This document shows, piece by piece, positions 16,848 to 25,497 of a stretch of DNA of 64,000 nt. This DNA comes from Aquabacterium sp. (GTDB taxonomy: Bacteria > Pseudomonadota > Gammaproteobacteria > Burkholderiales > Burkholderiaceae_C), in the NCBI GenBank assembly GCA_030654395.1, contig JAURXM010000024.1, forward strand, positions 1 through 64,000. The letters run 5' to 3'. A program made the translations under genes and the position numbers. The notes below the pieces were generated by a model. The model made no database searches and was not told the DNA's origin. It worked only from the letters and a program-made list of their open reading frames with translations. Within the stretch, counting starts at the first letter, position 1. Every line of letters begins with the position of its first letter.

Positions 16848-17977
16848 GCTGCGCTGCTGATCACACCGCCGCCCAAGCAAATATCGCCGTGATACAGCAC
16901 AGCCGATTGACCGGGCGTCACGGCCCATTGCGCATCGGGGAAGCGCAGGCTGATTTGCGCTGCGCTGCTGGCCTCTATCGTGCAGGGCGCATCGGCTTGG
17001 CGATAGCGGCTTTTGGCGGCCATGTCTGGTGCACCGGCAAGCGGGCCTTGGCCATCGACCCAGCTCAGGTCATTGGCCACCAAGCTGTGTTGCTGCAACC
17101 AAGGGTGATCATGGCCTTGCACCACATACAGCGTGTTGGTGGCCATGTCCTTGCGTGCCACAAACCATGGGTTGTGCTCGCCACCACCACGGGGTGCGTT
17201 TTTCTCTTTCACCCCACCGATGCCGATGCCTTTGCGCTGGCCCAGCGTGTAAAAACTCAGGCCCACGTGCTCGCCCAGTTTGCGGCCACGGTCATCTTTG
17301 ATCGGGCCAGGCTGATTGGACAAGTAGCCGTTGAGGAATTCGCGGAACGGGCGTTCGCCAATGAAGCAAATCCCGGTCGAATCCTTTTTCTTGGCGTTGG
17401 GCAGCTTGATCTCGGCGGCGATGCGGCGCACCTCCGTCTTGGGCAGCTCGCCCACGGGGAACAAGGTCTTGCTCAATTGCGCCTGATTCAGCCTGTGCAA
17501 GAAGTAGCTCTGATCCTTCAGCGGGTCCAGCCCCTTTAGCAACTCAAAGCGTTGTCCACCGGCAAAGCCTGCATCGGCCACCTCACGCACGCGGGCGTAA
17601 TGACCTGTGGCGATTTTTTGGGCGCCCAAGCGCATGGCGTGGTCTAAAAAGGCTTTGAACTTGATCTCGGCGTTGCATAAAACGTCTGGGTTGGGCGTGC
17701 GCCCCGCTTGGTACTCGCGCAAAAACTCGGCAAAGACGCGGTCTTTGTAATCCGACGCGAAGTTCACGTGCTCGATCTCGATGCCGATCACATCGGCCAC
17801 CGAGGCCGCATCCAAGAAGTCTTGCCGTGACGAGCAGTATTCGCTGTCATCGTCATCTTCCCAGTTCTTCATGAAGATGCCGATGACCTCGTGGCCTTGC
17901 TGTTTGAGCAGCCAAGCCGTGACGGCCGAATCCACGCCGCCGCTCAGGCCCACAACCACACGCTGCGCCTTGGTCAT
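16844..17977 (-). CDS. mnmA: tRNA-specific 2-thiouridylase MnmA
   Basis: A 377-residue enzyme that thiolates U34 of Lys, Glu and Gln tRNAs. The PP-loop SGGVDS lies at residues 12-17. The two catalytic cysteines are in [12 protein letters not shown] and [12 protein letters not shown]. The central region has RNA-binding segments ([16 protein letters not shown]) and the C-terminal beta-barrel is complete. Its length is normal. It overlaps the upstream Nudix gene by 4 bp and the downstream PIN gene by 4 bp, so the three form one translationally coupled operon. The Nudix-mnmA pairing also occurs in E. coli (nudJ-mnmA). Confidence 0.97.
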   Translation of the reverse strand: MTKAQRVVVGLSGGVDSAVTAWLLKQQGHEVIGIFMKNWEDDDDSEYCSSRQDFLDAASVADVIGIEIEHVNFASDYKDRVFAEFLREYQAGRTPNPDVLCNAEIKFKAFLDHAMRLGAQKIATGHYARVREVADAGFAGGQRFELLKGLDPLKDQSYFLHRLNQAQLSKTLFPVGELPKTEVRRIAAEIKLPNAKKKDSTGICFIGERPFREFLNGYLSNQPGPIKDDRGRKLGEHVGLSFYTLGQRKGIGIGGVKEKNAPRGGGEHNPWFVARKDMATNTLYVVQGHDHPWLQQHSLVANDLSWVDGQGPLAGAPDMAAKSRYRQADAPCTIEASSAAQISLRFPDAQWAVTPGQSAVLYHGDICLGGGVISSAA

Positions 17978-18510
17978 GCTGCGCGGATGGGTGCCTCTGG
18001 CGTCATGAAGACGCTGTTGTGCACAGTCAAGAGCGACAAGGGGTAGCGCTCGCCCGCCAGATAGCTGTCGATGCAGGCCATCACCAGTGGGCTGCGGTGG
18101 CGCTCAGGGCAGGCGCGGATCTCATCGGCCGTCATCCACAAGGTGCGAACGATGCCCTCGTCTAGACGCATGTCCGGATCGGCCTCGCTGACCGAGCCAA
18201 AAAAGGCCATGCGCACATAGGTGATGTCCTCACCCGTGCGGGTGCGCCGAAACCGCGACATGTACAGCCCCAAAAAGCCCTCAGGGGTGAATTGGCAGGC
18301 GGTTTCCTCTAGCGTCTCTCGTATAACGCCTTGCGTTGGTGACTCGCAGGGGTCGAGGTGGCCTGCTGGATTATTGAGCAGCAGACCATCTGAGGTTTGC
18401 TCCTCCACCAGCAGAAATCGCCCGTCGCGCTCAATGACAGCGGCCACGGTGACGTTGGGTTTCCAGCGCGAGGGAGGGGCGTGGTGAGGCAGGGTATCGG
18501 CGGGCTTCAT
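17974..18510 (-). CDS. Nudix hydrolase (NudJ-like phosphatase)
   Basis: A 178-residue Nudix enzyme. The Nudix box runs from Gly50 to about residue 72 ([20 protein letters not shown]), with Glu56, Arg64, Glu65, Glu68 and Glu69 in place; the usual Gly after EEx is Ala. The N-terminus [20 protein letters not shown] is typical of NudJ. NudJ proteins hydrolyse nucleoside di/triphosphates and HMP pyrophosphate. The same gene order with mnmA in other proteobacteria supports the assignment. The stop overlaps the mnmA start (ATGA). Confidence 0.88.
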   Translation of the reverse strand: MKPADTLPHHAPPSRWKPNVTVAAVIERDGRFLLVEEQTSDGLLLNNPAGHLDPCESPTQGVIRETLEETACQFTPEGFLGLYMSRFRRTRTGEDITYVRMAFFGSVSEADPDMRLDEGIVRTLWMTADEIRACPERHRSPLVMACIDSYLAGERYPLSLLTVHNSVFMTPEAPIRAA

Positions 18511-18679
18511 GAGCGCAGGATTATCCGCTCATGTTGTGACTCGCGCATGAACAATTGCGCAAGGGTGGGGGGCTAAAACCCTAGGAAATGCGGGATTTTT
18601 GTGTATGCTGGCAGGTTAATAAAATTTTGAGCCCCGTTCGCCTTGCGGAGGACGGCACCACCCACCTGTAGGAGACCGT

Positions 18680-19795
18680 ATGCTCATTGGCATACCCATG
18701 GAGACCACCGTCGGCGAAACCCGCGTGGCCGTGACCCCCGAGACCATCAAAAAATTGAAGGCTCAAGGGCACACTCTGCGTGTTCAGTCGGGCGCCGGCA
18801 TCGCTGCCAGCGTCACAGACGAGGCCTTTGTGGCCGCTGGCGCAGAGATCACCGATGCCGCAGGCGCCTTTGGCGCCGAGATGGTGCTCAAAGTTCGCCC
18901 GCCTGTTGGCGACGAGTTAAGCCTGTGCAAACCCGGCACCGTGCTGGTCGGCATGCTCAACCCGTTTGACAAAGCCGGTTTGCAAGCCATGACCGATGCC
19001 AAGCTGACGGCCTTTGCGCTGGAAGCCGCGCCGCGCACCACCCGTGCGCAAAGCATGGACGTGCTGTCCTCGCAGGCCAATTTGGCGGGCTACAAGGCCG
19101 TCATGATCGCCGCCGACAAATACCAGCGCATCTTCCCGATGCTGATGACCGCTGCAGGCACCGTCAAGGCCGCCCGCGTGGTGATCTTGGGTGTGGGCGT
19201 GGCAGGCTTGCAAGCCATCGCCACGGCCAAGCGTTTGGGCGCTGTGATTGAAGCCTCGGACGTGCGGCCCTCCGTGAAGGAGCAAGTCGAGTCCCTGGGC
19301 GCCAAGTTCATCGACGTCCCCTACGAGACCGCTGAAGAAAAAGAAGCCGCTGAAGGCGTGGGTGGTTACGCCCGCGCCATGCCGCAGTCTTGGCTTGATC
19401 GCCAAAAGGCGGAAGTCGCCAAGCGCGTGGCCAATGCCGACATCGTCATCACCACGGCCCTGATCCCCGGTCGCGCAGCCCCCGTGCTGGTCACCGAAGA
19501 CATGGTCAAGGCCATGAAGCCCGGCTCCGTCATCGTGGACTTGGCGGCGGCACAAGGCGGCAATTGCCCCCTGACCGAAGCCAATCAAACCGTGGTCAAG
19601 CATGGCGTCACGCTGGTCGGTGAGACCAATCTGCCTGCCTTGGTGGCCGCTGATGCGTCTGCCTTGTATGCACGCAACGTGATCGACTTCTTGAAGCTGG
19701 TCATCAACAAAGACGGCCAGTTCCACGTTGATCTGGAAGACGACATCGTCAAAGCCTGCATGGTTAGCCGCGACGGCCAACTGTTGCGCGCCTGA
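18680..19795 (+). CDS. pntAA: NAD(P) transhydrogenase alpha subunit, NAD-binding part
   Basis: A 371-residue soluble subunit of proton-translocating transhydrogenase, the NAD(H)-binding component (dI). It starts [26 protein letters not shown] and has the Rossmann segment [22 protein letters not shown]. The dI RQD-loop region is seen around [14 protein letters not shown]. The length fits the three-gene version, in which PntA is split into a soluble piece and a short membrane piece. A ribosome site GTAGGAG lies upstream. It leads the operon pntAA-panD-pntAB-pntB, which makes NADPH at the expense of the proton gradient. Confidence 0.95.
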   Translation: MLIGIPMETTVGETRVAVTPETIKKLKAQGHTLRVQSGAGIAASVTDEAFVAAGAEITDAAGAFGAEMVLKVRPPVGDELSLCKPGTVLVGMLNPFDKAGLQAMTDAKLTAFALEAAPRTTRAQSMDVLSSQANLAGYKAVMIAADKYQRIFPMLMTAAGTVKAARVVILGVGVAGLQAIATAKRLGAVIEASDVRPSVKEQVESLGAKFIDVPYETAEEKEAAEGVGGYARAMPQSWLDRQKAEVAKRVANADIVITTALIPGRAAPVLVTEDMVKAMKPGSVIVDLAAAQGGNCPLTEANQTVVKHGVTLVGETNLPALVAADASALYARNVIDFLKLVINKDGQFHVDLEDDIVKACMVSRDGQLLRA

Positions 19796-19820
19796 TCAAT
19801 CGACTGAAGGAGTCAAAGCC

Positions 19821-20186
19821 ATGCAACGCGTCATGCTGCGTGCCAAGCTGCACCGTGCCACCGTCACCGAAGCCGACCTGAACTACGAAGGTTCATGCGG
19901 CATCGATGCCGACCTGCTCGATGCAGCCGACATGAAAGAGTTCGAATACATTGAGCTCTACAACATCAACAACGGCGAGCGCTTCTCGACCTATGTCATC
20001 AAAGCCCCCCGTGGCTCAGGTGTCATCTCGCTCAACGGTGCGGCGGCCCGCAAGGCCCACGTCGGCGACCTGCTGATCATCTGCACCTACGCCCCGATGA
20101 CCGATGCCGAGGTCGGCAGCTACAAGCCGAAGGTGGTTTTGCTCGATGAGGGCAATGCCATCAAAGAAATCCGCAAGTTCGATTAA
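19821..20186 (+). CDS. panD: Aspartate 1-decarboxylase PanD (pyruvoyl-dependent)
   Basis: A 121-residue pro-enzyme that makes beta-alanine from aspartate for pantothenate and coenzyme A. Key residues fall at the standard E. coli numbers: Lys9, the self-cleavage site Gly24-Ser25 in NYEGSCGID (Ser25 becomes the pyruvoyl group), Arg54 and Tyr58 in [10 protein letters not shown]. The start at 19821 has GAAGGAG upstream and gives the normal family length. It sits between the two parts of PntA on the same strand, 25 bp after pntAA and 25 bp before pntAB. This is an unusual place for a pantothenate gene. Confidence 0.95.
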   Translation: MQRVMLRAKLHRATVTEADLNYEGSCGIDADLLDAADMKEFEYIELYNINNGERFSTYVIKAPRGSGVISLNGAAARKAHVGDLLIICTYAPMTDAEVGSYKPKVVLLDEGNAIKEIRKFD

Positions 20187-20211
20187 TCCCAATCTTTTTC
20201 AGGAGACAACG

Positions 20212-20529
20212 ATGGAAGCCATAGCTCAAGTCGACCATGTCGTGATGAATCTGACCATCTTTGTGCTGGCCATCTATGTTGGCTATCACGTGGTCTGGAC
20301 CGTGACCCCCGCTCTGCATACCCCCTTGATGGCCGTGACCAACGCCGTGTCAGCCATCGTGATCGTGGGCGCCATGTTGGCCGCTGCGCTGACCGTCACC
20401 CCATTGGGCAAAACCATGGGCGTGCTGGCCGTGGCATTGGCTGCGGTCAATGTGTTCGGTGGCTTTTTGGTCACCCGGCGCATGCTGGAGATGTTCCGCA
20501 AGAAAGACAAGAAAGCAGGGGCCAAGTAA
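20212..20529 (+). CDS. pntAB: NAD(P) transhydrogenase alpha subunit, membrane part
   Basis: A 105-residue integral membrane protein with about three helices, equivalent to the C-terminal membrane part of PntA (dII, alpha side). Segments LTIFVLAIYVGYHVVW, LMAVTNAVSAIVIVGAM and LAVALAAVNVFGGFLVTRRML are typical. AGGAG at 20201-20205 supports the ATG at 20212; a longer reading frame upstream overlaps panD out of frame. It ends directly before pntB (0 bp spacing), consistent with a stoichiometric membrane complex. Confidence 0.94.
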   Translation: MEAIAQVDHVVMNLTIFVLAIYVGYHVVWTVTPALHTPLMAVTNAVSAIVIVGAMLAAALTVTPLGKTMGVLAVALAAVNVFGGFLVTRRMLEMFRKKDKKAGAK

Positions 20530-21984
20530 ATGAGCATCAACCTGATCACCTTGCTCTACCTGTTCGCCTCGGTGTGCTTCATCCAGGCGCTCAAAGGTTT
20601 GAGCCACCCGACCACGTCTATCCGTGGCAACTTCTTTGGCATGGTCGGCATGGCCGTGGCGCTGGTTGCCACTGTGGGCTTGATTCATGGCCAAGCCGCC
20701 GCGCTGGGCGTGGACTTCAATTCAGGCCTGGGCTACGTCTTGGGTGCTTTGGTTGTGGGCGGCGCTGCCGGCTCCATCATGGCCAAGCGCGTCGAGATGA
20801 CCAAGATGCCTGAGCTGGTCGCTTTCATGCACAGCATGATCGGCTTGGCGGCGGTGTTCATCGCCGTGGCCGTGGTGGCTGAGCCCTACGCCTTCCAGAT
20901 CGTGGCCAAGCCTGTGGGCGACGCCTTGGCTCTGATCCCCGTGGGCAACCGCTTGGAGCTGTTCTTGGGCGCGGCCATTGGTGCCATCACCTTCTCGGGT
21001 TCGGTCATTGCCTTCGGCAAGCTGAGCGGCAAGTACAAGTTCCGCCTGTTCCAAGGCGCGCCTGTGAACTTCGCTGGCCAGCACATGCTGAACCTGGCCT
21101 TGGGCCTGGCAACATTGGGCTTGGGCGGCGTGTTCATGGCCACCCAAAGCATGGACGCCTTCTTTGCCATGCTGGCCCTGAGCTTTGTCTTGGGCGTGCT
21201 GATCATCATCCCCATTGGCGGCGCTGACATGCCCGTCGTGGTGTCGATGCTCAACAGCTACTCGGGCTGGGCTGCGGCCGGTATCGGCTTCTCGCTGAAC
21301 AACTCGATGCTGATCATTGCGGGCTCGTTGGTGGGCTCATCAGGCGCGATCCTGAGCTACATCATGTGCAAGGCGATGAACCGCTCGTTCTTCAACGTGA
21401 TCTTGGGTGGCTTTGGTGGCGAGGCCGGTGCGGCACCTGCTGCGGGCGCCAAAGAGCAACGCCCCGTCAAAAGCGGCTCAGCCGTTGACGCAGCCTTTGT
21501 GCTGGGCAACGCAGAGACCGTGGTCATCGTGCCCGGCTACGGCTTGGCTGTGGCCCGTGCCCAGCATGCCGTGAAAGAGTTGGCTGCCAAGCTGACCGAA
21601 AAAGGCATCACCGTCAAGTACGCCATCCACCCGGTGGCAGGTCGCATGCCCGGTCACATGAACGTGCTGCTGGCCGAGGCCGAAGTGCCTTACGACCAGG
21701 TGTTTGAGATGGAAGACATCAACGGCGAATTTGGCCAAGTTGATGTGGCCATTGTGCTGGGCGCCAACGACGTGGTGAACCCTGCTGCACACGTCAAGGG
21801 CAGCGCCATCTACGGCATGCCTATCTTGGAAGCCTACAAGGCCAAGACCGTGATCGTGAACAAGCGCTCAATGGCCTCAGGCTACGCGGGCTTGGACAAC
21901 GACCTGTTCTACATGGACAAGACCATGATGGTCTTTGGCGATGCCAAGAAGGTCGTTGAAGACATGGTCAAGGCCATTGAGTGA
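20530..21984 (+). CDS. pntB: NAD(P) transhydrogenase beta subunit
   Basis: A 484-residue PntB. The N-terminal two-thirds hold about nine membrane helices of the proton channel, with the conserved segments KGLSHPTTSIRGN and GGADMPVVVSMLNSYSGWAA. The C-terminal domain (about 305-484, dIII) binds NADP(H) and has VVIVPGYGLAVARAQHAV and PVAGRMPGHMNVLLAEA, ending NDLFYMDKTMMVFGDAKK. With PntAA and PntAB it forms the proton-driven transhydrogenase of the cytoplasmic membrane. A strong terminator follows at 22021. Confidence 0.96.
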   Translation: MSINLITLLYLFASVCFIQALKGLSHPTTSIRGNFFGMVGMAVALVATVGLIHGQAAALGVDFNSGLGYVLGALVVGGAAGSIMAKRVEMTKMPELVAFMHSMIGLAAVFIAVAVVAEPYAFQIVAKPVGDALALIPVGNRLELFLGAAIGAITFSGSVIAFGKLSGKYKFRLFQGAPVNFAGQHMLNLALGLATLGLGGVFMATQSMDAFFAMLALSFVLGVLIIIPIGGADMPVVVSMLNSYSGWAAAGIGFSLNNSMLIIAGSLVGSSGAILSYIMCKAMNRSFFNVILGGFGGEAGAAPAAGAKEQRPVKSGSAVDAAFVLGNAETVVIVPGYGLAVARAQHAVKELAAKLTEKGITVKYAIHPVAGRMPGHMNVLLAEAEVPYDQVFEMEDINGEFGQVDVAIVLGANDVVNPAAHVKGSAIYGMPILEAYKAKTVIVNKRSMASGYAGLDNDLFYMDKTMMVFGDAKKVVEDMVKAIE

Positions 21985-22020
21985 TGGCTGATTGATCCAC
22001 TCGGATCATGCGCACATCCA

Positions 22021-22045
22021 AACCGGGCCCGTGCCCGGTTTTTTT
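22021..22045 (+). terminator. Intrinsic terminator of the pnt operon
   Basis: A perfect 8-bp stem AACCGGGC / GCCCGGTT with a 4-base loop is followed by a run of seven T. It lies 36 bp after pntB. A second small inverted repeat (GATCC / GGATC, 21994-22007) precedes it. Confidence 0.88.
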
Positions 22046-22055
22046 ACGCCCTCGT

Positions 22056-22448
22056 TCATCCAACGGGGGTGCACAGTTCAATCAAGGTGCCATCAGGGCA
22101 GCGCACGTAGGACACGATCTGACCCCATGGTTTGGCTACAGGTGCAGCGAGCTCTGTGGCCCCTGCCGCGAGTGCGCGTGCATGTGCCAATGCCACGTCG
22201 TCGGTCACGAAGGCCAATTCAATGCCCAAGGGCTTGGGCGCTTTGTCGGCACGCACGTGGCCACCGGGGAAGTTCAGGTCGCCCAATTCATGTGCGGCAA
22301 ACGAGACCGTGGTCTCGCCGGTTTGCAGCTCACCATAGGTGCCCGATTCATGCAGGAAACGGCGCTCGAAGCCGAAGGCCTGCTCGAAGAAGCTCAATGA
22401 AGCAGCCACATCGGCCACGTAGACGATGGCGTATCCAAACTTCATCAT
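22056..22448 (-). CDS. VOC-family (glyoxalase/bleomycin-resistance-like) protein
   Basis: A 130-residue vicinal-oxygen-chelate protein made of two beta-alpha-beta-beta-beta modules: KFGYAIVYVADVAASLSFFEQAFGF in the first, GIELAFVTDDVALAHARALAAGA and YVRCPDGTLIELCTP in the second. Metal-ligand positions are plausible (Glu in the final LIELC), but the substrate is unknown. An AAGGGG site lies upstream of two consecutive ATG codons at 22448 and 22445, and either may be used. It is a single gene, convergent with pntB. Confidence 0.85.
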   Translation of the reverse strand: MMKFGYAIVYVADVAASLSFFEQAFGFERRFLHESGTYGELQTGETTVSFAAHELGDLNFPGGHVRADKAPKPLGIELAFVTDDVALAHARALAAGATELAAPVAKPWGQIVSYVRCPDGTLIELCTPVG

Positions 22449-22471
22449 GACCAATCACCCCTTGTTGGTAA

Positions 22472-22498
22472 GCCCCCCGCCGTGTTTTAGGGGGGGGC
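22472..22498 (-). terminator. GC-rich hairpin downstream of the PEP-CTERM gene
   Basis: Arms GCCCCCC and GGGGGGC form a 7-bp G/C stem with a 13-base loop, just after the stop of the minus-strand gene at 22510 and before the VOC gene. Only two T follow, so termination may be weak. Confidence 0.45.
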
Positions 22499-22509
22499 AG
22501 GCCACAATT

Positions 22510-23589
22510 TCAGCAGTCTTTGGCCGATTGTTCTTTGCGACGACGTGCTGCTGCCAAACCCATCAAACCGACCAGCATATAGGCCGCGCTTGCACCCTCT
22601 GGTACGGGCGTCAGTACGAATGACTGGGCCTGCCCATTGAGGCTGCCCCAGCCCACAATTTGACCAGAAGCATTGATGTCCTGTGCTTGCCTGAGTTCCC
22701 ATCCCTCACCATTAACCAGCAAACCTTGTAGGGACTGTGCGTTTGAGCCTTCCCAGATGGTAGCCACGCTGGTGCCACTGCCAAATGATGAGCCCACGAC
22801 CACGCCATCGTTGTTGATGGCATAGGCTCTTGCATCTTGGATGCCTGCCAAGTTGTCCAGTAGCGTGATTTGTCCGTTGTCCCACCGGGCGGCTTGACTG
22901 CGGTTGCCTCCAACGTCCACAAAGCCTGCTATGGCCCCGCCGTTGTTGATGTCGGTAGCGCCTGCGTGGCTGAAGGGGCCGCTGCTCAGTTGCACGGCTT
23001 GCCCGTTCTGCCAAGTGACGGCGCTGGCGTTGTAGCTCTCCGAATAGCTGATGCCAACGATGACGCCGTTGGCGTTGATGCCGGTTGCCACGCTATGGGG
23101 TTGCCCAACCAATCCGGGTAGCAAAGCTATTTGACCGTTGGTCCAGACCGCAGCTGAACTGGTTGGTGGGGTACCAGATGACCCTGCCACTTGGCCACTT
23201 GCGTTGATTGCATTGGCGTTTGCCCAGCTGGCGCCTGTTGCACGAGGCAGCATGGACATCTGGCCGTTTTGCCAGATAAAGGCATCGCTACCAGACGAGC
23301 CTGCGATCGTGCCAGCATTGTTGATGTCATAGCCCCCGCTTGTGGTGCTGCCAGGCAGCGTACCTAGGCTGCTGAGTTGGCCTTGTTGCCAGAAAAAACC
23401 GAGATTGGTGCCGTCGCTGTAGCCGTATCCCGTGACCTCGCCTGAGTCATTGATCGCGCTGGCATCCAGAAAATGGCCGCCGGGCAGCAGACCCAGTGGG
23501 GTGGCTGTGTATTGCGTTGCTGCCGAAGCTGCCGTACTGAGCACCACTGCGGCAATGAATGTGAGTAACCGGTATGGATTCATGTTCAT
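22510..23589 (-). CDS. HAF-repeat exported protein with PEP-CTERM-like sorting signal
   Basis: A 359-residue exported protein. The signal peptide covers about residues 1-24 (STAASA). The body has about seven HAF-type repeats of the pattern AINxxGxVxGxS followed by a WxxGQxxxL strand (for example YDINNAGTIAGSS, AFIWQNGQMSML), likely forming beta-propeller-like blades. The C-terminus VPEGASAAYMLVGLMGLAAARRRKE has the three-part PEP-CTERM form: motif, membrane helix and Arg cluster. The motif is VPEG, not VPEP. GGGAGA upstream supports the ATG at 23589. Such proteins are processed by exosortase and are often linked to exopolysaccharide; no exosortase is in this window. Confidence 0.8.
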   Translation of the reverse strand: MNMNPYRLLTFIAAVVLSTAASAATQYTATPLGLLPGGHFLDASAINDSGEVTGYGYSDGTNLGFFWQQGQLSSLGTLPGSTTSGGYDINNAGTIAGSSGSDAFIWQNGQMSMLPRATGASWANANAINASGQVAGSSGTPPTSSAAVWTNGQIALLPGLVGQPHSVATGINANGVIVGISYSESYNASAVTWQNGQAVQLSSGPFSHAGATDINNGGAIAGFVDVGGNRSQAARWDNGQITLLDNLAGIQDARAYAINNDGVVVGSSFGSGTSVATIWEGSNAQSLQGLLVNGEGWELRQAQDINASGQIVGWGSLNGQAQSFVLTPVPEGASAAYMLVGLMGLAAARRRKEQSAKDC

Positions 23590-23767
23590 TTTGAAATTCT
23601 CCCTTTTTGATTGTTTGATCATGTTTGACATTGGGCGTTGCGCAGGCTATGGCGGAATCGTCCATAAAGGACTCTAGCAGTGAGTCCATTTCTAGGGCAT
23701 CCCCAACGTGGGGGAGTACGTCAGGTACACGTGCGCGGCAGATATCTGCAACACCTTGCGGTAGACG

Positions 23768-23899
23768 TCATAAGACACCTTGCACATGAAGTGAGTGCGG
23801 GCCCTTTGCATCAGCCCCAATAAGGTTTTGCAAATCGGCTTCTGCAGCCATTTGAAGGTTCGCAAAAGCAAGGTACGTGGCAACGTTGTTCGTGGTCAT
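23768..23899 (-). pseudogene. Truncated N-terminus of a type I secretion substrate-like protein
   Basis: A 43-codon frame starting MTTNNVATYLAFANLQMAAEA. This opening resembles from memory the N-termini of large RTX-like secreted proteins of Comamonadaceae (MTTTIxxYLKYANLQMAAEA). The frame stops after 43 codons; no GGxGxD repeats or C-terminal secretion signal follow. It lies immediately after the broken membrane-protein gene at 23901-24866 and downstream of an HlyD fragment, so it reads as the stump of the exported substrate of a decayed type I secretion locus. The resemblance is short and needs a search. Confidence 0.5.
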
Positions 23900-23900
23900 G

Positions 23901-24866
23901 TCATTCATCCAGGGGTGGTTTCAAAATGCTTAAAGCGAAGTTGCGGGTGCGATACAGAACGTACGGATTCCGGTCAGGTGTCAACTCGGGCGCGGGGCAG
24001 GCATGGCTGCGCGCGTCGTTCCAAGGCGACCGGAAATTTGTCCCGTGCCCTTGGCCCGTATCGATCATGTAGCCGACGCGCTCTGCAATCACTTCGTTCG
24101 TTTGGAGATCGATGATGCGAAGCGCGCCACCGGCAATCCAGTGGTCTCGGTCTTCCTTCGTGGACAGGTCTTCCCAGGAAATGCCGTAGCGCGCGGTGAG
24201 CTGTGTTATCTCTTGCTTGCGAACCGTTGGCGTGTAGTCGCCCGGGCCAATGCCTTTGCCATCGAGGGCCTTTTGGCGTGCAATCGCCTCTGGCGTCCAG
24301 ATAGGCCGCAACTCGAGCCCGTAGGTGTAGCGATACAAAACACCGTTGGATGGATCGCGCGATTCAACGTAGCGGTATCCAGTCTGGTGCTGAGCCGCAT
24401 CCACTGGGTTGTATGCCTAGCCTTCTGTCACGCGCATCAACCTATAAATACAGCTTTCGCCGTCACACTCGCGCCCATAAGGATCGTCCAGCTTGTACTG
24501 GTCACCATTGTTGGGCGCGCCCCGCTCGCGCCATTTCAGCCAGACCACGCCATCCACTTTGTCTACGGTGCGGTAGATTTTTTCGCCTGCACTTTGGCAG
24601 CGTTTCTTGAGCAAGGCCGCTCCAGGGGCCAGTTCGGCTTTGGCTTCCTGCCGTTCCCGCAGCGCCTGCTCCTCTGACTGCTTGATTTCATACAACACCT
24701 TGAGCGGCAGCACGCCGACCAGCGCCAAGGTGAGGCCAAACCAAAACGCCTTGCGGAGCATGGTGCTAGGTTTCCACCATGCGAACCACAAGGTGAGCAA
24801 CGCAAGCGCCAGGTATATCCAGCTTGCTGCGCGTATGGCGGAGGGAATCCAGGTTAGTTCAAGCAT
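23901..24866 (-). pseudogene. Membrane-anchored hypothetical protein interrupted by an in-frame amber codon
   Basis: Two reading frames (24866-24417 and 24404-23901) are in the same phase, separated only by a TAG at 24417-24419 and four further codons before a GTG. Read through the stop, they give one product of about 320 residues. It has two N-terminal helices (IYLALALLTLWFAWW, FWFGLTLALVGVLPL), a charged linker, and a C-terminal domain with CDGESCIYRL, GYRYVESRDP and DRDHWIAGGALRIIDLQ. A C-to-T change from CAG would create the stop. AGGAAG precedes the ATG. The family is unknown to me. It sits between HlyD and secretion-substrate remnants. Confidence 0.72.
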
Positions 24867-24921
24867 GGTGGGCTTCCTGCTAGGGCGGGATTGGGTGCTT
24901 TGATTTTTGCTGAAGTGCGAT

Positions 24922-25170
24922 TCATCTTTCCCTCAAACTTTCCTTGGCATAAGTCTGAACCGGGCTCAGCAGATATTCAATCACCCTGCGTTTGCCCGTT
25001 TTAATCTCAGCCGTCACATTCATGCCCGGCATCAGGCGGATATGTTTGCCTTCTTTGTCTTGCTGGGCCGGTTTAGCCTCTTGCTTTACCGCATCTGAGG
25101 TGATGGTGGTCACTTTGGCTGGCACCGTGCATGCAACTGGGCGCTCAGGGTGACGGCTTGTTAGTGGCAC
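24922..25170 (-). pseudogene. C-terminal fragment of an HlyD-family type I secretion adaptor
   Basis: An 82-codon frame whose last 40 residues (LMPGMNVTAEIKTGKRRVIE, then YLLSPVQTYAKESLRER) match the conserved end of HlyD periplasmic adaptor proteins (PGMxVTAEIKTGKRRVIEYLLSP). The preceding VPAKVTTITSDAV also fits, but the usual segment between these blocks is shortened. The N-terminal membrane anchor, coiled coil and lipoyl domain are absent, so it cannot act as an adaptor. No HlyB-type ABC transporter or TolC gene is in the window. With the two features downstream it marks a degraded type I secretion locus. Confidence 0.75.
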
Positions 25171-25269
25171 AGCAGGTTACGCAAGGGGTTGCATGTGTTG
25201 GTGTTGCTGCGCATTGTTGACCTTCCAGCGGGTTGCTGTTTTGTTGCATGTGCCACAGGTCGGCGTACA

Positions 25270-25352
25270 GACCCGTGTGGCGCGCTGCATCGATTTACCC
25301 GTCGCTGGAAGCCTGTCTACATCTGTGGCGTTCGCATGATGGGTTTTGCATC
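25270..25352. repeat. Direct repeat copy A (83 bp), flanking the MNT/HEPN unit
   Basis: It matches 25985-26068 with one indel and two substitutions across 83-84 bp; both copies begin GACCCGTGTGGCGCGCTGCA and end GGGTTTTGCATC. Copy B is the natural 3' flank of the intact fic gene. Copy A is therefore the 3' flank of a second, mostly lost fic copy. The two copies enclose the nucleotidyltransferase gene and its truncated partner. Confidence 0.92.
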
Positions 25353-25392
25353 GGCATCGTGCAGGCAGGATGTTATTGATGAATTTGTGTGG

Positions 25393-25450
25393 CGTGTGGC
25401 TTTGCCCACCCCCGTGGCCATCTTCAAGGGGGTGGGGGGGGGGGCTCAAC
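25393..25450 (-). pseudogene. Remnant of a second fic gene
   Basis: Two pieces of fic coding sequence are fused here. The first, 25393-25416, is 24 bp identical to 26107-26130 and encodes the TGVGKATR wing of the Fic C-terminus. The second, 25417-25450, corresponds to the codons for FESIHPFEDGN of the intact gene (around 26622-26654), corrupted by a G homopolymer. About 490 bp of the intact gene is missing between them. This shows an ancestral fic copy reduced by internal deletion. Confidence 0.7.
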
Positions 25451-25497
25451 CCATGCCAGATTTTGTCAATCAAACCATGGCGGTTAAACTGTAGTCT

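Larger units (their letters stand above)
25171..25497. other. Gene-free stretch holding a repeat and a fic remnant
   Basis: These 327 bp contain no credible intact gene. From 25270 they hold copy A of the 83-bp direct repeat, then pieces of a collapsed fic gene, including an 11-base G run at 25434-25444. The first 100 bp show nothing I can identify. Confidence 0.7.

Noticed and set aside
23692-23883. 63-codon minus-strand frame near the secretion remnants
   Set aside because: The alternative frame with the MTTNNVATYLAFANLQ start is the meaningful one; this frame shows no pattern.
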